From NCBI GenBank assembly GCA_009667805.1, contig CM019069.1, positions 97,995,204 to 98,059,203 of the forward strand: 64,000 nucleotides of DNA. The letters run 5' to 3'. This DNA comes from Leptobrachium leishanense. Its lineage: Eukaryota; Chordata; Amphibia; Anura; Megophryidae. The notes beneath the pieces are model-generated. The model saw only the letters and a program-made list of their open reading frames with translations. It was not told where the DNA came from and did not search any database. A program made the translations under genes and the position numbers. Shown here one piece after another: positions 35,220 to 45,256 of the stretch (within the stretch, counting starts at the first letter, position 1; every line of letters begins with the position of its first letter).

Positions 35220-35727
35220 TAAGACTAGCCGAGCGAGCTGGATCTAACACAGAGGTGTAAATAATTTCTTATGTGATGGGCTGCATGAAGCTGGCTAGAG
35301 GGGAGGCACAGTGAGGCTATGGAGGTAGGATGTGGGCAGAACGCGGGAGCTGCAATCAGCCTCTCAGTTCAGACCAGCTAGCAAAGGACGTAGGAGTTCC
35401 TATCTAGCAGAGCGTGAGGGGGCGGAGTTACGGAAATTGCCGAACAGATTTTCACTGGCAACCAGATACAACACCGTTCGCCAGGCTGAGCATGTTCAAC
35501 ACGATCCCCAAGCAGACAGACAGTTTCTAGACGATCCCTTAGTAGCTCTGCGTACAGCGGCCTAATTTTTACCCACGCTCCCCTCCTTCCTACTGGTTGG
35601 TCCACGGAAGTAATGGGACAGACGTGGCGGTGCTCAGTTCGTGCTGCTGACAGCCCTGGGGTGTGATGAGGAGACGGTGCGGCCTGCCCCCTGCGGGCTC
35701 GGGCCGCCCTTCGCCTCTATAAGCGGT
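35220..35727 (+). promoter_or_regulatory. TXNDC11 upstream region and 5' leader
   Basis: Element-free DNA between the nest and exon 1, becoming CpG-rich from about 35570. No convincing TATA box at the expected distance. An ERSE-II-like site lies at 35596-35606. An in-frame TAA at 35611 and no in-frame ATG after it until 35728 limit the coding start. The transcription start cannot be read from sequence alone. Confidence 0.55.
35596..35606 (+). promoter_or_regulatory. ERSE-II-like unfolded-protein-response site
   Basis: GTTGGTCCACG matches the ERSE-II consensus ATTGGNCCACG at 9 of the 10 defined positions, including the intact CCACG half. In known genes such as Herp this site binds NF-Y with ATF6 or XBP1. 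It lies about 120 bp before the start codon of an ER-resident protein gene. A chance match is possible. Confidence 0.45.
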
Positions 35728-35852
35728 ATGCAAAGGCCGGTTCGGCAGCACGTTAAGCGGCTGTTCTGTCTCATGGGCCGTAGGCCCGATCTGCTGTGTG
35801 GGGCAATAGCGCTGAGCTGCGCCCTCATCGTGGCGCTCAGGTTCACCTGCAG
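35728..35852 (+). CDS. txndc11: TXNDC11 exon 1 coding part (membrane anchor)
   Basis: TXNDC11 (EFP1) is an ER membrane protein with thioredoxin-like domains, linked to DUOX maturation and to ER-associated degradation with EDEM proteins. The start is the first in-frame ATG after the TAA at 35611 (MQRPVRQHVKRLF). A short basic cytosolic tail leads to GRRPDLLCGAIALSCALIV and ALRFTC, a single hydrophobic segment acting as a signal anchor. The exon ends at CACCTGCAG with a GTAACC donor (35853), leaving two bases of a serine codon completed by exon 2. The N-terminal tail is clearly shorter than I recall for mammals, and a further upstream start is not supported. No coding exon is visible between here and 63759. 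Confidence 0.85.
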
Positions 35853-36435
35853 GTAACCCCGGCCTCCTTAATGTTCCATGACTCCTAGAGCACTAGTCAC
35901 ACTGTGATGTTCAATGTGGGTATAAAGTGTCAGCAGGATGCATTCTCTTATGTATGTTGGAGGGTTTTAAGAATGCCGCCGGTAGGGTGAGGTCTGGGGT
36001 GTATTAGTCGGTAATATATCCAGAATCCGAGCTTTGCTGATTGTCCTGTTGTATATATGACTTAAATTTTACACTATTGATTTTCTAGGGAACAATTTCC
36101 CTTTTTAGGAAAGCTAATTCTTAAGGAAAAGTCATTTCGGATTCAGTCACGTGGTTTGCATGGCAGGTGTTCTCTGTGGCATGTATGAGGTTGTCAGGGA
36201 GGGATGCACCTTTTTAAAATGGATGGGGAAAGGGGTTTTGGGATCTCCATCAGTCATTGCTAAGCCCTTACTTTGTGTGTAATTATATAAACACCTGCAA
36301 TTATTTCTCTGGGGTGCTTTTACAAAGCGGTAAAGAATGACAGCATGGCTACTAAACTGTTATTGAGTACACAATTCTAATATCTCCCCCCCCCCCCCCC
36401 CCTCATCTGTATCTCAACAGGGTATTACAAGCTAA

Positions 36436-36704
36436 GGCCGGGGGCACATGAGCACACCTGGTGCGTCCGTACGCCCTTACTTACCGGGGTCCTTCGCAGC
36501 CATGTGACGCTGCGACGGGGCCGGTCACACGCCTGTGTGCACGCAGCAAGCGTCCGCACAGAAAGCCTCTCCGTTGACACACTAGACGCGCATCAACGGG
36601 GCTGCAAAGCGCGATCCTCCACAGGATTGCAGCGGCTGCGTCGAGTGGAAGGAACGTCCGCTTTCACGGAAGGACGTTCGTTCCACGCTCGTGTACCCCC
36701 GGCC
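36436..36704. mobile_element. Harbinger-type MITE with TAA duplication
   Basis: GGCCGGGGGCACATGAGCAC at the left and GCTCGTGTACCCCCGGCC at the right, flanked by TAA (36433-36435, 36705-36707). The interior phrase gggccggtcacac is shared with 44878-45149. A poly-C run (about 36386-36403) lies just upstream and (TA)n at about 36723-36743 just downstream. Confidence 0.88.
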
Positions 36705-36843
36705 TAAAGTGGAACTCGAGTTGATATATATATATATATATAATTGAGGGCATTTTAACTAAACAAGGTAGAATTAAGTAGTGGACCCCCAAATTGGCTC
36801 GGAAAATTCTCCAAATTTGCTGTTTTGGACAGACCGGCTCCAT

Positions 36844-37197
36844 TTAACCTCCCTGGCGGTCTATTTATTTTAAAATTTCTTGTCTTTAAGCGTTTTTTTT
36901 TTTTTTTTTTTTTGTGTAGCTCGGGGTTAAATTCCTATGTTGGCAGCAGTAACCCTGAGCAACACTCGGGAAGCCGCTGGACACATCACCTGTCCCTACG
37001 CTCTCTCGATTGTCCCCTGCAGTCTCCTTCTCTGGAGAAGGAAGTATGAGGTCGTGATCGCCGGAAGAGACTGCGAGGATCAGCGAGGGAGCGCAGGGAG
37101 AGGTGATGTATACAGCCCGAGTTTGTCTCGGTTACCACTCTCAGCGGTGAAATTTAACCCCGAGACACACCCGGGAAAACCGTCGGGGGGGGGATAA
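36844..37197. mobile_element. piggyBac-type MITE, CCTCCCTGGCGG subfamily (left part)
   Basis: TTAA-CCTCCCTGGCGGTC at 36844 matches the end of the 38614 element. The internal marker tagctcggggttaaattc and its inverse near 37150 (gaaatttaaccccgag) give a partial fold. No CCGCCAGGGAGG-TTAA right end is visible, so it is truncated or rearranged after about 37197. Confidence 0.65.
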
Positions 37198-37926
37198 ATA
37201 GACCAGATAAGCCGGGTCAAAGGCCTCCGCAACGTCATCCCTGCGTCTGAAAGAGCGGGAACCGGTGCCGGAGGACTGTCACCACGGGATTGCCAACGCT
37301 GGAGCTCAGGGCCGAAGTAGGAGGATGTAGGTGAGTATGTTGCCTACACATACTCGCCTGCATCGGCCCTGAGCTCCTCCAGTGTTGGCAGTCCTCCTGC
37401 ATCCAATGCCCGCTCTGTCGGTAGCCGGGATGACATCACAAAAGCCTTTGACTCAGGGTCAAAGGCTTCCGTGACGTCATACCGGCGACCAACGGAGAGA
37501 GAACACTGGATGCAGGAGGACTGCCACCGCTGGAGGACTCGGGGCCGATGTAGGTGACTGTTTGCAATGTTCTCACCCCCCCCCCCCCAACAAAATCCGT
37601 CACCTGGGACTGGAGGCCCGCCCGAGACCCCTGCTCGGCCGGCCTTCAGACTCAGGCGAGCCCCCTGCTCAGCTGGGCCTTCAGGCCGAGCCGGGGACTC
37701 GCCTGAGCCTCATGCGAGCCCCAGGCTCGACTGAGCCTCTAGGCCAGGCCGAGCCGGGGGCTCGCCTGAGCCTCATGCGAGCCCCAGGCTCGACTGAGCC
37801 TCTAGGCCAGGCTGAGCCGGGGGCTTGGCCAGGCCCTATTTTGAAAGGGTAATTTTTGGCCTTTTTTAAAAAAAAATTCCTGAAATTTCTCATTTCGTCC
37901 GAAACCAAAAAGCACCATTTTTGGCC

Positions 37927-37978
<52 letters not shown>

Positions 37979-38099
37979 GTCTGGTGTGTGAGATAGATAT
38001 ATATATATATTCACACACTGTGGTCTGGTGTCTGAACCCCGGCTGAATAGTTTCGAAAATTTTGTCCTGAAATTTAGAAATAGCCAATTTTTACATGTT
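37198..38099. repeat. Rearranged repeats: inverted repeat, 60-bp tandem, poly-T
   Basis: Around 37250-37550 the phrases ggtcaaaggcctcc/ggtcaaaggcttcc and ctcctccagtgttggcagtc / gactgccaccgctggagga form overlapping inverted and direct repeats. At about 37690-37830 a 60-bp unit (gagccgggggctcgcctgag and onward) is tandemly repeated about 2.3 times. A 44-nt poly-T starts at about 37929. The last 60 bp resemble sequence at 62360-62420 just before a similar TTAAACCC site. Confidence 0.6.
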
Positions 38100-39235
38100 T
38101 TAACCCCATTCACTGCTGAGCCATTTTACCTCTGTGTGCTGAGCTAATTTTTGCTCATGTTCAAACGCGATTTGAAGTCCCGTTTTATTATACGACCCAA
38201 AAAATTGTAAATCCTTTTTGTCCCCCGGCAGATTCATAACGTCATATGTGTATGCCAGAATGCTATAAGAAAAAAAATGATTTTTTTTAAAAAAAAAAAT
38301 AGAATTTCCCATCGTCTACAGCGTGTAAAATAAATTTTTTCACATTTTATCGTCCAAGCCTTTGCGGTTGGTTATTCTATGGAGTACGCTTGTTATATAA
38401 AATTAGAACCAGGAACACAGGTACTTTTACTTTTCTGAGGAGAAATTAAGTGATTTTAGCTAAACCCCCCCCCCCCCATAGAATTTTTTTTTTTTGTGCA
38501 GCATCATTGTTTACATTTTAAATGAAATGTGAACAATATTTATTTATAAAGGATTTTACCAGGAAGGATACATTGAGATTTCTCTTGTTTTCAAGTATGT
38601 CAATAATGCCGCATTAACCTCCCTGGTGGTTATCCCGAGTGTGGCTCGGGGGTTAAATTTCACCGCTGAAAGCGGTAACCCTGAGCCGCACTTGGGCTGT
38701 ACTACATTACCTGTCCCTGTGCTCCCTCTCTGACCTCCTCAGTCTCCTCAGGCGTTAAGGATCCTGGTACCCAAGCACCCCTTTCCGCTGAAACACAGGA
38801 GATATTTGTATCCACACACAGAATAGCCGACACACAAACTGTGGAGTTGTTGCGGATTCAAAATCCAAATGGAGAATGCTTTATTTACAGGTACAGACAC
38901 ATTCAAATGTAAAAACCACACCCCTCCTGGTCTAACAAAGGGAACTGATAAGGGCTGTGGTTCAAACCGGAACTGGGGGAAGGGTAATGCAAGCATGGGC
39001 ACAGAAAGGAACAAAGGAATCAATTACTTACAGGGGGGGGGGGGAGGTGGAAGCAGACAAAAGGTTAGATTGCAAGCTCTTGAGCAGGGTCCTCTCCTAC
39101 TGTTTTGTGAGTGCAAAATATAACCACTTATAACTAACATACGGATACACACTTTGACAACCGCATAGCACATCACACACTAAACTGTAAAGTAAAATAA
39201 ATGCAAATAAACTTTGGGGTGGCTGTTTTGTCACA

Positions 39236-39260
39236 TATCTTCCCCCCCCCCCCCTTCCAG
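39236..39260 (-). promoter_or_regulatory. Polypurine tract of the LTR element
   Basis: On the - strand it reads GGAAGG, a G-run, then GGAAGATA immediately before TGTGACA of the 3' LTR. This is the expected place for the plus-strand primer of reverse transcription. The G-run may have expanded after insertion. Confidence 0.75.
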
Positions 39261-39264
39261 ATTG

Positions 39265-41018
39265 TCAGGGCGAGCTTAGATCCCATCGGATCGCTTGCCA
39301 CTGACAAGACTTCTCACTTTGTCCCTTTTTTTTTTTGCGCCAACTGCAAAGTTCCAGGGTGCTGGCACACATGCACCGTCGGTGGGGTCTGACGGTTGCC
39401 ACATGGTATCCTTGGGTGTGGGTCCATAGTCCCGGGGTAAGAGGCAAGTCCACTCTCTTGTCCAGTGCGCCCAAGGACTCACCGCAGTAGTGTCTGCCAG
39501 GCAACAGGCCAATACAGTCCAGACGCAATACGTTCACTAGCGGGCACACTTGGATTCCCCCCCACACCCACATTTTTCCCTGTTCTGTGCACCTCTGCAG
39601 ATGCAGGACCAGAAAACAGTCAGCAGTCCCCAGTCTCTCCTTTTGCTGATGCCCCCCTCTCAAACATTTAGCAGGGGTCCAGCCCACGGCAATCCCCACA
39701 ATCTCAAAGGGGTACAATTCTTCCTCTTCCCCGGACCTCAGTAGCTTCTCGGGGTGGTCACTCACCGGTCCTGCTGGTCTTCTGGGCAGGGGGGGGGGGC
39801 AGAGGTTTCCTCTCTTTCTGCACCTTGGTTGGTAGGGGTGGCATACTGAGGGGTCCCCTTTTTCCACATGGACCAGGCACTCTCGGATGCCAGGACAGCA
39901 TCCAGCAACTCTGGGTACAATCGCTCTTCTGTACAAACTATAAGGGGGCCAATGACTCGATTCCCGCCCCCCCCCCCTGTTGTGCTGCTCTCCTCCGTGG
40001 TGGGCACATGGTGCTGGCAGCTCATAGCAGGGACAGCTCATCTTGAAGCCGCCGGCACTGTGCTGGTTTCCCCTCGAGCTCAGCCTGCAGGTGGCTGGCA
40101 GTGCCCTGGTGCTCCTGCGCCAATACATCCAGTTGGTGTGCCATGCAGCTCACCTCTGTCTTGCTTGCCTTGGCTTGAGCGAGGCTCTCCTTCCGAGCTG
40201 CATCAGTTTCTAGCAACTGGTGTTGGCACAACTGGAGTTGGTTCTGGAGCAGCTGTATTTCCTCTTGCTGCTCATGGGCCCGTGCCTGCATAGTGTCCTG
40301 GGAGAGCTGTGTCCACTCCAATTCCTGCTCAGTTCTCCAGGCAAATTTTAAAAGCTGTCATTTCTATGTGTAGAGCAGCTCCAGTTTGTCGCTTGGCCTC
40401 TAGCTGGTTCTCAAGCTGCTCAATCATTATACGGGAGCCGCGCTCCAGCTTCCTTATTTGCACATGGGCTCCACTGAGCTCCGTGTGCAGGGTGTTGGTA
40501 TTGTCCTCGCAGGCACGAACCTGGGCTGACAGTTGTCATATACTGGCTGCCTGTTCTCATGCTTCATTGCAGTGGGAATCTCTCTCCATGACAGCTCGCA
40601 GTTTATCCTGATAGTCATGTAATGTCTCTGCCAGGGCCAATAGCTCTGCCCGAGCATCACACAAGTCAGCCTGTAATGAGCTGACCAGACTGCCCATGTT
40701 TTGTGTGGCCCCATCTTTCAGGAGGGGAACAGCCTGGGTGCCAGTCTCTCCGGTGCCCCGATACTGCTCGCTGGAAGCTGGCTTACTGTTGTAATCCCCG
40801 GGCTGTGACTGGTTTCCTCTAGTCTGCTTTTTTTTTTTTTTTTTTTTACTGCCCCGCTTTTTATTCCTCTTTCCGCTGGCTGATGTGGGAAGGCTCCCTC
40901 CAGTGGTCTTGGAAACTTGTAGCTGGGCTGCAGTCAGCAAACTTTTTTTACGTCCCTTGCTGACCCTTTCAACTCTAGGCCTTCCAGCTCCCTCAGCCAT
41001 CATTGGTTTGGAGCACAC
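39265..41018 (-). pseudogene. Gag-position ORF relic with long coiled coil
   Basis: Several - strand frames line up. MCSKPMMAEGAGRP starts at 41018, followed by a basic KRGSKKKKKKK stretch and heptad-like SSLQADLCDARAELLALAET (about 40690-40620). After a frameshift comes a further coiled-coil part with LLQNQLQLCQHQLLETDAAR (about 40250-40190), and beyond it a cysteine-rich, low-complexity stretch to about 39265. I recognise no capsid, zinc knuckle or enzymatic motif. Position after the primer-binding site suggests a gag-like role, but a captured host coiled-coil gene cannot be excluded. Confidence 0.5.
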
Positions 41019-41486
41019 TGTGGGCTATCTAGGCTGGCTGACCAGCCTCCTAGTAACTTGCCAGTGAGGCTTTCACTCTTTCTCACCGTCACCAGGCAAT
41101 CCTCCTGGTTGCAAATATCCTCTGGCTCGATTCAGAGCAAGAACTGGTCCTCGTTGCACTGCAAATCCTGAGTGTCAATATTTTTCTTATCCAGCACAGC
41201 TCCCTCGGGTGGTCGCATCTCTGCGTTCTTTCCTTCTTTTAGAAAAGCGTTGACCTTTCATGATGGCTAGGATGACCTTTTCAGAGGGGTTAGGACCGAC
41301 CAATGCCAACCTCATCCGCATCTTTCTGAAACTCTGTCTCTACGGAGTCTTGGGACAAGACTGACCTGGCACAGTTGTCCTCCATGGCTTTTGGATTGTT
41401 GCTGGATGCCAGTCCCGGAGCCTCTGCCAATTCTTTCAGCGTTATCAGTTTTAGGTGTCCATCGGCTCCCTCCAGCTAGAAAGGGT

Positions 41487-41504
41487 AATCCCACCGTGCT
41501 GCCA
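41487..41504 (-). promoter_or_regulatory. tRNA-Leu-type primer-binding site
   Basis: On + the sequence AATCCCACCGTGCTGCCA looks like the 3' end of a vertebrate leucine tRNA including CCA, with two extra bases. On - it is the complementary primer-binding site, TGGCAGCACGGTGGGATT, five bases from the 5' LTR. It defines the element's orientation. Confidence 0.7.
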
Positions 41505-42219
41505 ACCAGTGTTAAGGATCCTGGTACCCCAGGCACCCCTTTCCGCTGAAACACAGATATTTGTACCCACACACAAAATAGCCAACACACAAACTGTGGA
41601 GTTGTTGCTGATTTCAAAATCCAAATGGAGAAGGCTTTATTTTCAGGTACAGACCCATTCAAGCGTAAAAACCACACCCCTCCTGGTCTAACAAAGGGAA
41701 CTGATAAGGGCTGTGGTTCAAACCAGAACTGGGGAAGGGTAATGCAAGCATGGGCACAGAAAGGAACAAAGGAATCAATTACAGGGGTGGAAGCAGTCAG
41801 AGGCAAGCTCTTGAGCGGGGTCCTCTTACTGTTTTGTGAGTGCAAAATATAACCACTTATAACTGTAACATACGGATACACACTTTTGACGATCGCATAG
41901 CACATCACATAATCCTCTACACTATATACAGAGACCAATAAACTGTAAAGAAAAATAAATGCAAATAAACTTTGGGGTGGCTGATTTTTGTCACATCTGG
42001 CGTTCTGGTTCCCTTCTCATGTGAAGCTAAGCAGGAGGTCGCGATCGCCGGAGGCGACTGCGGGGGACAGCGATGGGGAGCACAGCACCGGGTAATGTAT
42101 CCAGTGGCATCCCGAGTGTGGCTCAGGGTTACCGCTTCCAGCATAGGATTTTAACTCTGAGCCACACTCGGGATAACCGCTAGGGGGCTAAAAAAAATTG
42201 TAATGATTCTGACATCTAA

Positions 42220-42614
42220 AGCTAATGTCAGACAAACGCATTCTGAGCACACTGTGCATCCGTGCACAACTGACGTACTTTCTGACACTGTACCACACGG
42301 TCTGTTTTTTTTGACTGATGTATATGGGAAATAAAATTAATATGTAAAATGAAAAAAATTGATACATGATTTTGAAAAAACATTTTCCATCACTCACACA
42401 CAAAGCTACGCAGACGTGGCGCACTCTGTGCGTCTGTCCTAGCGGTTCGACGTTCTTGCCTAAATTGCATCCGATGCCAGGTACGTTATGGGTCCGCACT
42501 TCTGTGCGAACGTACTTCGTGTGTGGGTCTCTATTGATCATAATTTTATTCTACGACGGACGTGAAAATGTGCGTCAACACGGACGTGATCACTGCGTTC
42601 GTCTGACAGAGGCC
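42220..42614. mobile_element. Harbinger-type CpG-rich MITE
   Basis: AGCTAATGTCAGACAAACGC at the left and GCGTTCGTCTGACAGAGGCC at the right, with TAA/TTA flanks. The interior matches 20742-21210 (gtgtgggtctctattgatca). Confidence 0.8.
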
Positions 42615-43215
42615 TTTAAAAATGTCAGAATCGTAACACCAGGGAGGTTAATAGGGGGAAAAAACAAACTTTTAGTATGGTCATCTTTGGTATCATTGGA
42701 AAGGCCATGCTCCGGCTTTTCCAATGATACCAAACATTAACCCCTAACTGCAACGTATCGGGCGATGTGTGTATCCAAAGATCCCCTAGCTCCATTTGAC
42801 GACTAGGGGGTTAACTGGCCAACTGATGTCATCGCACATATGGGACAAGGTCAGTGGGTGCGGGGGGGACTCGGAGGCTTGGCGGACATTCTAGATGTCA
42901 GCCACCTTCCGGGAGCGAATTGCGATCTGGAAACTAAAGGGGTTAAAGAAAGGCACAGCTGGAGAGGGCATTCCTTTTTTCTTTTTCTAGCTGCAGCCGT
43001 TGGAGAGTGGTCAAAAGGACCCTCCTCTTTCAGGTTGCAGGCACCGGGGGTGGGGCACCTGAAAATGACATAATCATGACGGCCGGGGGCCATAAAACCG
43101 TCGGGCTGGCTTCAAGGAAGGGGCCAGAGAGGGGGTGTGTGTGTGTGTGTGTGTGTGTCGTCCTTTATCAGGGGAATTTTCCCCAGAACGTACGTTGTGG
43201 TCCTTAAGGGGTTAA

Positions 43216-43861
43216 ATAATATGGCAGAGGCTCATTGATTTTACTCACATTTTTTCCCTTGCCACTCGCAGCTCCCTCCACTTCAGGGCCTCCTGAACCT
43301 AGAAGCTGCTGAAGATTTTCTGTGCAATTTGTGTTCTTCCGCAACTTGCATGGAGTAGGAACCACAAATTGCGCACTGCTGCAGGATTTACTTTAAATAC
43401 ACAAGTTCTGTAGCACCTGCACAGAGTGATTGATCAGATCTGCGCATGCAACTCTGATCCATCGGCTGCCTCTCCTGAGATTGCTCGCTATCGAAAAGGG
43501 TGACGTCAGCAAACTCTGCTTGCTGATGTCACTAGTGACCTCAATCTGAATTTCCTGGTTGCTGACACTGGGTGGAAGAAACTCTTCATCCAGCAATATC
43601 TTCAGATGGAGGGGCATTCTACTCGCCCTGACCAATTTATTATTTTAACATGGGCAGGATATGTAAATTGTCCCCTTTTTTTTAAAAAAAATAAAATTTA
43701 GTACAATGAATATTCAATTTCCCAGTGGCTACTGCAAGTGGAAGAAACGACTGTCATGTTAACAGATCCAGAAGTGAAATAAAATGGTCCCTATGTTGTG
43801 TGGTGTTTTTATTTTTTTTAATATAAATTGCAATTATTAAATGTTTACTCCCATTTTATAC
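43216..43861. other. Intron sequence, no feature seen
   Basis: No terminal repeats, tandem repeats or coding motifs recognised; probably unique intron DNA. Confidence 0.4.
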
Positions 43862-44477
43862 CGTGTAAAACTAAACACAATTAGGAGGTTTGGTTTCTTA
43901 TTAATGGCCATTATAAGACTAAGCTCGCCCGCCAGCGTCAAGGCACCTCTAATGAGGTCGAGTCCTATCCAAAAATGAAGCCACAGGCTGCTGTATAGCA
44001 AACCATACCTACTCCTGCTGCTTGTCAGACATGAGGTAGACTGGTGGGCCTTTATTTATGCTTCCCCAGAAATAAGCGCAGATGACATCTTTTTCTTTGT
44101 TTCACACATGTTGTTGGGCTGGATGCATTTGGTGGTTGCAGCAGCTCCATCGGGGAATAGGCACAACCCCACCCCTCCTGTACTATGTTTTTTAATGTAC
44201 TTCCAGCCAGGTCATCCCTGCAGCAAGATCCCGCTCTGTGTCTTTGTTTTTGATCCAAAAGTGGATTTTGTTTCTGGGGGAGCATAAAGGCCCACCAGTC
44301 TACCTCATGTCTGACAAGCAGCATGAGCAGGTATGGTTTGCTATACAGCAGCCTGTGGCTTCATTTTTGGATAGGACTCGCCCTCATTAGAGGTGCCTTG
44401 ACGCTGGCGGGCGAGCTTAGTCTTATAATGGCCATTAATAAGAAACCAAACCTCCTAATTGTGTTTAGTTTCACACG
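43862..44477. mobile_element. Large palindrome (foldback element), 194-bp arms
   Basis: The left arm 43862-44055 and right arm 44284-44477 are inverted copies with only about five differences, separated by a 228-bp spacer. The arms carry attaatggccattataagac and the CACGTCAAGGCACCTC-like phrase shared with the foldback at 24549-24977. The spacer contains aataagcgcagatgacatc near 44071, and its reverse complement recurs just outside the right arm (44478-44495). No ORF. Confidence 0.9.
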
Positions 44478-44589
44478 TTGTCATCTGCGCTTATTCCCAT
44501 TATATCTCTTTCTTTACTAAATGTTTACACTTGCCTCAACATATTTTGCATGTCAGCATAATGTTGGTAATTTTTATTTTTTAATTTTT

Positions 44590-45202
44590 TTAGCCTCCCT
44601 GTCGTTCCGATTCTGACATATTATTTGATGTCAGAATCGGTACGATTTTAATCCAGCCCCCTAGTGGTATTCCAAGTGTAGCTTGGGGTTAATTTCATTG
44701 CTGAAAGCGGTAACCCCGAGCCACACTCAGACTGGATACATACTTGTCCCCTGCTGTCACCTCCGTGCGATCGCAGTGTCCTGCATCCTGGTTCCCTTCT
44801 CGTGAGAAGGGAAGCAGGATGCTGCGATCGCACAGAGGAGAATGTGATTGCAGAGGTCATTGAGGGAGCGCAGGTAAGGCCAGCGTCGGACAAGCGTGCT
44901 ATGTGCGCCTGTGCTTACCAGCGTCCATCGCAGCGTTTTGATGCTGCAACGGGGCCGGTCACACACTTGTGCGCGGGCAACAAGCATCCATTTTCCAAGC
45001 CATTCCAGCAAAGCGCTAGGATGGACGTTGACAGAGCTGCAAAGCACAATTCTCCGTAGGAGGATCGAGTGCACGGAGTGTGCTCAGGGAGGTGGCCACT
45101 CTCACAGGCGTTCCTTCCTCTCTCCAAAGACGCTCATCTGACACTAGCCTAAAAGGTATTTAACCCCGAGCCACACTTCTGGAAAACCGCCTGGGAGGTT
45201 AA
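44590..45202. mobile_element. piggyBac-type MITE, CCTCCCTG subfamily
   Basis: Left TTAG-CCTCCCTGTCG (one base from TTAA), right CCGCCTGGGAGG-TTAA. The inner GATTCTGACAT palindrome and tagcttggggttaa / ttaaccccgagccacac markers match the 38614 element. A Harbinger-type MITE is nested at 44878-45149. Confidence 0.82.
44878..45149. mobile_element. Harbinger-type MITE with TAA duplication
   Basis: GGCCAGCGTCGGACAAGCG at the left and CGCTCATCTGACACTAGCC at the right, flanked by TAA (44875-44877, 45150-45152). Related to 36436-36704 and 23639-23961. Confidence 0.88.
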
Positions 45203-45256
45203 AATCGTCACTACCCTGGAAGTTTCAGAAAGTGAAGTGTTTTATGAACATTAATG

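Larger units (their letters stand above)
38753..41995 (-). mobile_element. Non-autonomous LTR retrotransposon, reverse orientation
   Basis: Two LTRs about 90 percent identical by eye (38753-39235 and 41510-41995) both read TGTTAAGGATCCTGG...TTTTGTCACA on +, except that the first has CG for the initial TG. Flanks tcagg (38748-38752) and tctgg (41996-42000) are a 5-bp duplication with one mismatch. On the - strand the 5' LTR is at 41995-41510, then a primer-binding site at 41504-41487. A purine run (39260-39236) lies just before the 3' LTR. The interior of 2.27 kb has only a coiled-coil ORF relic and no reverse transcriptase, integrase or protease motif. It must have depended on another element. 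Confidence 0.88.
38614..42651. mobile_element. piggyBac-type MITE, CCTCCCTGG subfamily, carrying an LTR element
   Basis: TTAA-CCTCCCTGGTGGTTATCC at the left and GTAACACCAGGGAGG-TTAA at the right. Its inner markers, gagtgtggctcggg and ccgagccacactcggg, flank a foldable core. Two later insertions are recognised: the LTR retrotransposon 38753-41995 and a Harbinger-type MITE at 42220-42614 (inside a GATTCTGACAT...ATGTCAGAATC palindrome, compare 44615-44640). Confidence 0.87.
38100..43215. mobile_element. piggyBac-type MITE with TTAA duplication, host of a second
   Basis: TTAA-CCCCATTCACTGCTGAGCC at 38100 and GTCCTTAAGGGG-TTAA ending at 43215. The left half (38104-38613) and right half (42652-43211) are colinear with the copy at 48141-49386 once the insert 38614-42651 is removed (gccgcattaa joins tagggggaa). 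Non-coding. Confidence 0.87.

Noticed and set aside
35641..35727. Upstream in-frame extension of TXNDC11 from a GTG
   Set aside because: GTG is not a plausible vertebrate start here; the frame has a TAA at 35611 and no ATG before 35728.
39265..40128. 287-residue - strand open frame as a possible envelope or enzyme
   Set aside because: No signal peptide, transmembrane segment or catalytic motif; low-complexity and interrupted by poly-C-derived glycine and proline runs. Kept only as part of the gag-position relic.
41487..41504. tRNA gene suggested by a tRNA 3'-end-like sequence
   Set aside because: Only the last 18 bases of a leucine tRNA are present, next to an LTR, so it is a primer-binding site and not a tRNA gene.
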